Assembly (NCBI RefSeq): GCF_947179165.1
Contig: NC_077245.1
Span: 36,015,286 to 36,079,285, forward strand
Origin: Solanum dulcamara
Taxonomy: Eukaryota; Streptophyta; Magnoliopsida; Solanales; Solanaceae
Length of the DNA: 64,000 nucleotides
Direction: 5' to 3'
Shown: piece by piece, positions 57,452 to 64,000 of the stretch
How the letters are laid out: every line of letters starts with the position of its first letter
Position numbering within the stretch: position 1 is the first letter of the stretch
Notes under the pieces: model-generated
The model's database searches: none
What the model was told of the DNA's origin: nothing
The model's input: only the letters and a program-made list of their open reading frames with translations
Position numbers and translations under genes: made by a program

Positions 57452-58310
57452 GTGTTTCTCGATGATCTACTTGTTATTCCTCCGAAAAGGGAAATTGACT
57501 TTGGCATAAACCTTCTTCCTAATACCCAACCTATCTCTATCTCTCCTTATCATATGGATTTGGTGGAACATAAGGAATTAAAGGATCACTTGAAGGATTT
57601 TTTGGATAAGGGTTTCATTAGATCAAGTATCTCTTCATGGGGTGCTCTGGTCCTGTTTGTTCGAAAGAAGGATGACTCTCTTTGTATGTGCATTAACTAC
57701 TAGCAATTGAACAAGGTCACGATTAAGAATAAGTATCCCATCCTAAGGATCAATGACTTGTTTGATCAACTTCATGGTGCAAGCTATTTCTCAAAAATTA
57801 ATCTCCGATTGGGTTATTATCAAATTCTAGTAAGGGAATGTGTCATTCCGAAGTTGACTTTTAGAACTCAGTATGGGCATTTTGAATTATTTGTTATTTC
57901 TTTTGGACTAACAAATGCTCCCATAAATTTTATGTACTTGATGAAGAGGGTATTCATACAATACTTGGACATGTTCATGATTATGTTCATTGATGATATT
58001 TTGGTCTATTTTAGGAGTGAGGATGAACATGTGTACTATTTGAAGATTATCTTGCAAGTGATTAAGGATCGTCAATTATTTCCTAAATTTAGAAAGTGTG
58101 AGTTTTAGTTGAGCTCGTTGGCATTGCTTGTCCATATTGTGTCTCGTGAATGTATCATGGTTGATCCTAAGAAAATCGAGGTGGTTATGAATTGGCCTAT
58201 ACCTCTATCTCTTTCAGATATTCGAATTTTCTTGGGTTTGGTCGGCTATTATAGAAGGTTTTTGGAAGGATTTTCGTTGATTGCTTTGTCTTTGACCAAG
58301 TTGACTCACA
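57452..58310 (+). pseudogene. RT: Gypsy-3 reverse transcriptase, truncated
   Basis: Runs in one frame with stops at about 57701 and 58106. Blocks: [69 protein letters not shown] (first catalytic Asp changed to Asn), [24 protein letters not shown], and LGLVGYYRRFLEGFSLIALS. It breaks off after LTKLTH at about 58310, where LTR sequence begins. RNase H and integrase are absent. Confidence 0.9.
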
Positions 58311-58551
58311 GATGCTATAGTGACCCATGTCCTTACTTTGATAAGATCCTACTCCGAAGGACTCTATGACGACTAATACCTCTTATTTCATAAACCATTT
58401 GGCATTACTTGATAAATGCCTATGATTCTTGAGACTCTAGTTGATACAACCCCTAATGACACTTAGAGGGCACTTGGGATAAGTACCATTCTGAACCTCA
58501 AAGGATAGTACAATATGATCGTTTAATTTAGTCACAGATGATAATAGGATG

Positions 58552-58775
58552 ATTATGACATTGAGTCCCATAAAGGGCCGGGTGCGGTATATGATGATTA
58601 TGACACCGAGTCCCATAAAGGGCCGAGTATGGTATATGATGATTATGACACCGAGTCCTAAAAAGGGCTGGTACGGTATATGATGATATGATGACACCGA
58701 GTCCCATAAAGGGCCGAGTATGGTATATGATAATGTGATGACATAGAGTCCCATAAAGGGCCAGGTATGGTATAT
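58552..58775 (+). repeat. Tandem repeats of 'accgagtcccataaagggcc' type, about 5 units
   Basis: Units of about 45 bases: gattatgac + accgagtcccataaagggcc + gggtacggtatatgat. They lie within LTR copy 4. Single or double units occur in the other copies (for example about 8670, 9690, 16080 and 16150). Confidence 0.88.
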
Positions 58776-58799
58776 GTATGCAATGATATAATATGATGA

Positions 58800-59040
58800 T
58801 GAGGATCAGACCAAACGTTCCTCGGCATTATTATATGATATGTGGATCGGACCAAACGTTCCTCGGCATTACTATATGATATGTGGATTGGACCGAATGT
58901 TCCTCAGCATTACTATATGATACATGGATCAGAATGAAAGTTCCTCGGCATTTTTATATGATATGCAGATCGGCCCGTACGTTCCTCGGTATGTACTTAC
59001 TATATACATGGATCGAGCTGTACGTTCCACAACACTAATA
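58800..59040 (+). repeat. 41-bp tandem repeats 'gatcggaccaaacgttcctc', about 6 units
   Basis: Units of about 41 bases: ggatcggaccaaacgttcctc + ggcattactatatgatatgt. They are adjacent to the previous array. I do not see this array in copies 1 and 2, so it appears to be an expansion specific to this copy or subfamily. Confidence 0.88.
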
Positions 59041-59668
59041 ATATATATGTGATTATGATGAAAGAATGATGTAGATGGTACACCGAGTCCCCTAACGGGC
59101 CGAGCACAGTACGTGATAGTAATATGTATGACTTTCTTTAATATGATGCGAGTACGGTAAATGGTTAAATGTTATACTTGCCCTCTGCATCCCTACGCCA
59201 ACTGTAATTTCCTTATGATGTCTATGCTTTACATATACAGTACATATGTCGTACTGACCCCTCTTTCTCGGGGGAGGGGGGATGTATTAATGCCCGCAGG
59301 TACAGATACACACCTTGGGAATTCATCAGCGAAGAAGTTCCACTCAACAGTTCAGAAGCGCTCCATTGCGCCAGAGCCTAGTTTTGGTATTAACCCTTGA
59401 TGTATTTATTTATTTGTTTACTGGTATAGAGGGGGACCTGTACCGCCTAATGTTATTGTTCTTACTCTTAGAGGTATATGGACATGTATGTGGGTTGTAT
59501 ATGCATGTATGTACAGTGGTGCCTATGATAAGCCTCGCCGACTTATATGTTATCTTGCCTTTTGATGTGCTATAACTTAAATAGGGGACAAATTTACTTA
59601 CAGATTGTAGGGATATACACGAGTGCCCAGTTCGAGCACCCATTATGGCCTACGGAGGGTCGTGATAG

Positions 59669-60370
59669 TATCTCTTAATCATATCTGCTCCAGCTTCCCA
59701 TGTAGCACTTTCAATTTGTTGATTCCTCCAAAGGACTTTAACAGATCCAACTTCTTTGTTCCTCAATCTCTTAACTTGCCGGTCCAAAATTTCAACCAGA
59801 ACTTCTTCATAGGTAAAGTTTTCTTCAACATTCACTACTCTCAAAGGAACAATGGAACTGGGATCACCTACACATTTTCTCAACATAGACACATGGAACA
59901 ACGGATGAACCATGGCTATTCTAATGGAAACTCCAACTCATATGCAACTTTGCCAACACGTCTAACAATTCTATAAGGCCCTATATACCTAGGGCCCCTG
60001 TCTTACCAAACTGAACCACACCCTTCATTGGTGAAACCTTCAGATACACCCAATCGTCCACATTAAACTCAAGATCCCTTCTTTTAGTGTCGGAATAGGA
60101 CTTTTGACGACTTTGAGCCTTCTTCAACCTTTCTTTAATGATCTTCACCTTCTCTAAAGAATCAAGTACCAAATTGGGGCCCAACAAGGTCATCTCACCT
60201 ACTTCGAACCAACTAACTGGGCATCTACATTATCTCCCATAAAAAGCCTCAAACGGCGCTATCTCAATACTTAAGTTGTTACTATTATTATAGGAAAACT
60301 CGATGAGCGGTAGATGTCATCCCAATTTCCTTGAAATTCCAACACACAAGCCGTTAACATATCCTCTAGT
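59669..60370 (-). pseudogene. Gypsy-4 integrase C-terminus and chromodomain-like end
   Basis: Reverse strand. WFEVGEMTLLGPNLVLDSLE, SRQKSYSDTKRRDLEFNVDD and VSPMKGVVQFGKTG come first, then a frameshift, then MVHPLFHVSMLRKCVGDPSS and a chromodomain-like EILDRQVKRLRNKEV … VLWRNQQIESATWEA. It is cut at 59669 by LTR copy 4, and the 3' end of the element is missing. Confidence 0.86.
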
Positions 60371-61008
60371 GTTTGAATCGTCCTGTCAACTTACCCATCC
60401 ATTTGAGGATGGAATACGATGCTTAATTTTACCTTAGTATCGAGGCCCTTTTGAAACAATCTCCAAAAGAAAGAAGTGAATTGGTTACTAAGATCCAAAA
60501 TAATGGATAACGGCACACCATGCAACCTCACCAACTCCCGAATATACAACTTGGCATAATCTTTGGCACTATAGAAAGTCTTAACTGGTAGGAAGTGAGC
60601 CGACTTAGTCATTCTATCAACAATTTCCCAAATCGAATCATGACTCTTCCGGGTATGAGGCAAACCCACTATAAAATCCATATTCACACCTTCCCACTTC
60701 AAAGTAGGGATTTCGATGTCTTGGGTTAGGCCACTCGACTTTTGATGTTTGGCCTTCACTTGTTGGCAATTCAGATATTCAGACACGAACCTTTCTATGT
60801 CCTTCTTCATTCTACCCCACCAATTGAACTCTTTTAAGTCTCGGTACATTTTTATCGAACCGGGATGAATGGAGTATGTAGAATTATGAGTCTCCATCAA
60901 GATCAAAATCCTTAGGCCATCAACATCCGAAACACATAGCTGACCTTGGTAGTATAGCACCCCATAATCCCCTTGGTAAAAGACCTCTATCTTTTTTTCC
61001 TTTACCAA
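60371..61008 (-). pseudogene. INT: Gypsy-4 integrase zinc region and catalytic core
   Basis: Open for 205 codons: VLYYQGQLCVSDVDGL, HNSTYSIHPGSIKMYRDLKE (His part), RFVSEYLNCQQVKAKHQ (first Cys of the pair is Tyr), GVNMDFIVGLPHTRKSHDSI (Asp kept), VPLSIILDLSNQFTSFFWR (Asp kept, surrounding motif altered). It ends HPQMDG at a stop, where DGQSER should follow; the next residues read VDRTIQ, so the catalytic Glu is lost. Confidence 0.88.
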
Positions 61009-61013
61009 CTTCT

Positions 61014-61560
61014 TTAACTCGATAAATGTCGGGTCAAGATTTTGATTTTATTTAACCTCCACCACCAATTAGGATTCAGACCTATTTGAACAACCATACC
61101 ATCATCATCAGTACCACATAAATTTACCCCTAATCTAGCCAACCGGTGAACATCTTTCAGCAACTCCATCTTCCCTTCATCCACATGGGCCACACTCCCC
61201 ATAGACACTATACTAAGTACATCGACAACCACATTGGTTTTACCTGGATGATAGTGTACGCTCATGTCATAGTCCTTAGGAGTTGTAGCCACCTCCTTTG
61301 CCTTAGATTAAGGTCCTTTTGGGTGAATACATATTGAAGACTTTTATGATCGGTATACACATCCACATGCACCTCATATAATTAATGCCTCCAAATCTTT
61401 AGAGAAAAAACAATGGATGCCAATTCAAGGTTATGGGTATGGTAGTTGCGCTCATGCACCTTTAATTTTTCAGAAGTATAGGCTATGACCTTTCCATTTT
61501 AGATTAAGACACAACCTAAACCAATCTTTGAAGCATCACAATTAACTACAAACCCTTCTA
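61014..61560 (-). pseudogene. RH: Gypsy-4 RNase H and linker
   Basis: Reverse strand. A degraded FVVNCDASKIGLGCVLI-like start (about 61550), the [20 protein letters not shown] region (about 61390-61460), [19 protein letters not shown], then after a frameshift [20 protein letters not shown] (ADALSR damaged) and a linker to 61014. Stops are present. Confidence 0.82.
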
Positions 61561-62571
61561 ATCCTTTTGGGAGAGTCAAAATAGGAGTGGAGGTAAGTCA
61601 ATCTCTCAAGGTCTGGAAACTCTTCTCACACTCATCTGTCCATATGAATTTGGGTTTCTTTGGGTCAATTTTGTCATAGGAGATGAGATAGAAGAAATCC
61701 CTTAGATAAACTTCTATAGTACCCTGCTAGACCCAAGAAGCTCATTATGTCTGAAGGATACAACGGTCTAGGCTAATTCTTAACTGCCTCCATTTTCACT
61801 TGATCCCATCACCAGAAACTACGTGACCAAGAAATTCCACCTTCTTCAACCAAAATTCACACTTACTAAATTTTGCAAACAATTGCCTATCCCTCAAAGT
61901 TTGAAGCACAACTCTTAAGTGAATTTTATGTTCTTACTTACCCTGAGAGTAAATCAAAATATCATCAATGAAGACCACCACAAAAGTATCAATGTAAGGT
62001 TTGAACATCCTATTCATCAAGTCCATGAATGCCGCTGGTGCATTCCTATACTAAAAACTCATCACCATAAACTTAAAGTGACCATACCTTGTTTGGAAAG
62101 CCGTTTTGGGAATGTCTCACTCTCTCACCCATAGTTTGGAAAGCCGTTTTGGGAAAGCCCTTTGCAATTAATCAAACAATTCATCTATTCTAGGGAGTGG
62201 GTACTTGTTCTTAACGGTCATCTTATTTAATTACTGGTAATCTTTTCATATTCAAAGCGACTTTCCTTCTTTCTCACAAATAACATGGAAGAACCTTATG
62301 GCGAAATACTTTGTATTATGAACCCCTTTTCTAACAAGTCTTTTAATTTTTCCTTCAACTCTTTCAATTCTGCTGGGGCCATTCAGTAAGAAGGAATAAA
62401 GATAGGTTGGGTATCCGGGAGGACATCGATACCAAAATCAACTTCCCTTTTGCGAGGGACACCAGGAAGGTCATCGGAAAAGACATCAGGGAACTTATTG
62501 AATATAGAAATCATTTTGAAGTCGACATCCCTAACTCTCACAATATGGTAAATATAACCCGTAAAATTCAT
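61561..62571 (-). pseudogene. RT: Gypsy-4 reverse transcriptase
   Basis: Reverse strand: [48 protein letters not shown] sequence after a stop, then disrupted blocks. [12 protein letters not shown] (about 61950-61985) is intact. [20 protein letters not shown] and the [12 protein letters not shown] part (about 61680-61740) follow. At 62075-62155 a 23-base segment (tagtttggaaagccgttttggga) is partly duplicated. Frameshifts occur throughout. Confidence 0.82.
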
Positions 62572-62975
62572 TTTGGGCAGTAAGATAAGAAATGAACTTA
62601 TCCTTCACAACATCATAACCCTTTCATTTAATAATGGTATCATTTGGAAATTAGAACTTGACTCAATGAGTCGTACAATATATGGAAGCATAATATACAT
62701 ATAACCAATCGATCCCAAGAATGACATCGAAATCTACAGTATCAAGCTCAATGAGATCACAAGGAGTAACTTTATGCAAGATAGATACGGGACAACCCCT
62801 ATAGACCTTTCTAGCAATAATCGACTCGCCAACGGAGGTAGACACCAAATAGGGCTCTAATAACATTTTAGGTGATAAGTTAAAACTATTATAAAAGAAT
62901 AGTGTAACAAACAATAAATTTTCAACCGAATCTAATAGTACATACATATCAAAAGCAAATACCTTTAACATATCG
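62572..62975 (-). pseudogene. pro: Gypsy-4 aspartic protease
   Basis: MLKVFAFDMYVLLDSVENLL, where the active site D-S-G is D-S-V. ARKVYRGCPVSILHKVTPCD and DFDVILGIDWLYVYY follow. It shares one open frame (63520-62663) with the gag C-terminus. The Gly loss should inactivate it. Confidence 0.86.
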
Positions 62976-64000
62976 GTAATGGCATTGGGTGCGTCCTCAA
63001 CTTCTCGTCTCCCATGTAAGGTGTAAAAGAGGTTGGCGCATTGGACACCTTTTTGGGCTTGTTGACTATGAGCAATTTGGCCTTGAGGCCTACCACCACC
63101 ATCTCTACAATCCCCATCATCATAGCCTAGCTTGCCACACTTAAAGCATGCATTGGAGCCGGCTAAGCATTCCCCTTTGTGAGTCCTTCCACACTTCTCG
63201 CAAGCGGGGAAAGTTTGAGCACTAATATTCTCTCTTGGAACAATTGGGTTAGCACTCTTGTCCTTGTTGAACCTTGGAGGAGGAGTATTGGTTGAACTTT
63301 TTCCCACAAACCGTTGTCCACCTTGTCCTTTGCCATTGCTACCATAACCGGACCTTTGAGGGTTAAACCCTCCACCATCCTCTCTAGAATTTTTGAACCC
63401 CCTTGATCTATCTCTCAGCTTCTCTTCTTCAATTTGTTCTGAGTAAGTCATTAACCAAGAGATGTCCATCTCCTTGACCAAAATGGCCATTTTGCACTCC
63501 TTGGACACCAATCTTGACATCGGAAATAAACTTGCTCATCCTAGATCTTGGGTCGGAGACCATGAAGGGAGCATACTTTGACAACTTAGTGAATTTGAGA
63601 GCATACTCCCTCACACTCATACTCCCTTGATGGAGGTTGATGAACTCTTGTATTTTGGCCTCCCTTTTCTCTAATGGGAAGAAACGGTCTAGGAAGGCAC
63701 CTTTGAACTCTTCCCATCCTATCGTCCACATTTCTTCATCCCTCTCAAAAACCCATTGTTCGTATCAAACTTCAGCTACACCTTTGAGTTGATAGGCTAC
63801 TAGCTCGGCCTTCTCATGCGATGGCAAACCCATGATAGCCACAATCTGGTACACCTCATCAATGAACTCTATAGGGTCCTTATCTAGTTTAGAACCATCG
63901 AACTTGGGCAATTTCATCCTTTGGAAATCCTAAATCCTAGAGGATGGATTTTTGCATTTAGTGAGGAGGAACACCTTGATGGCCTTGGTTGGCTATGACT
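62976..64000 (-). pseudogene. gag: Gypsy-4 gag (runs off the window)
   Basis: Reverse strand. The core EEFKGAFLDRFFPLEKREAK, MSVREYALKFTKLSKYAPFM and DPRSRMSKFIS lies in 63731-63429. The C-terminal part is in 63520-62976 with a Gly-rich stretch and two knuckle-like motifs, CEKCGRTHKGEC and CFKCGKLGYDDGDC (the usual His of the second is Tyr). The two frames overlap, so a frameshift lies near 63500. The start of gag and the 5' LTR lie beyond 64000. Confidence 0.88.

Larger units (their letters stand above)
58311..59668 (+). mobile_element. Truncated LTR of family S, copy 4
   Basis: Corresponds to the last 40% of solo copies 1 and 2: 'cctatgattcttgagactc…cacttgggat' (compare about 3590-3660), 'caccgagtcccataaagggccg' blocks, 'cttgccctctgcatcc', 'gtactgaccc', 'gggcaccgatta'-like end and 'ggcctacggagggtcgtgata'. 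The right end abuts a minus-strand Gypsy; the left end is truncated against Gypsy-3. There is no coding content. Confidence 0.82.

Noticed and set aside
62663..63520. 285-codon open frame on the minus strand that could be taken as a host zinc-finger gene
   Set aside because: It is the gag C-terminus plus protease of Gypsy-4. It has two knuckle-like motifs, the AFDMYVLLDS protease start and the ILGIDW block, followed directly by RT.

Overview
The window looks like repeat-dense plant nuclear DNA, most likely from the nightshade family (Solanaceae; inferred from remembered LTR and retroelement sequence styles, not from a search). It is AT-rich. I see no intact host gene, no tRNA or rRNA gene and no CRISPR array. 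The longest uninterrupted frame is 285 codons, and it is a piece of a decayed retrotransposon. Essentially everything I can recognise is a retroelement or an endogenous pararetrovirus, stacked by repeated nested insertion.

Block 1 (1-19334) is a four-deep nest. A minus-strand Ty3/Gypsy element (1173-1618 plus 16980-19334) was split inside its protease gene by a long LTR (1619-3781 plus 16048-16979). That LTR was split by a plus-strand Ty3/Gypsy chromovirus (3782-16042) with 5-bp target duplication GAGTC. That element was split in gag by a second LTR of the same solo family (6955-10391) with target duplication GGTGG. The far left carries CACTA-like transposon remnants and a flipped reverse-transcriptase scrap.

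Block 2 (19335-37536) looks like a non-coding, Tat/Ogre-like LTR element. It contains a 41-bp tandem repeat array (about 20560-21170). It is split by a complete Ty3/Gypsy chromovirus (22027-34258) with 3.5-kb LTRs and target duplication AGGAT.

Block 3 (37537-53118) is an endogenous Caulimoviridae-like (pararetrovirus) array. It has three partial copies of the downstream ORF (ORF2), two leader/promoter/primer-site units, and movement protein, coat/zinc-knuckle, protease, RT and RNase H regions. Two units are head-to-tail on the plus strand. A third runs on the minus strand and meets them tail-to-tail at about 47635. The array sits inside what looks like the 3' LTR of the block 2 element (36847-37536 and 53119-54614). 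It was later hit by a third solo LTR (38429-41820, minus strand, target duplication ACTAC).

Block 4 (54615-64000) holds an LTR-like stretch in reverse orientation, a 3'-truncated plus-strand Gypsy element (55893-58310), a truncated LTR of the solo family with two kinds of short tandem repeat (58311-59668), and a minus-strand Gypsy element that runs off the right edge (59669-64000).

All polymerase genes are broken by stops, frameshifts or loss of catalytic residues, so nothing here looks autonomously active. The main value of the window is the insertion chronology, the palindrome/TATA layout of the solo LTR family, and the rearranged inverted viral array, which could be a source of double-stranded RNA.
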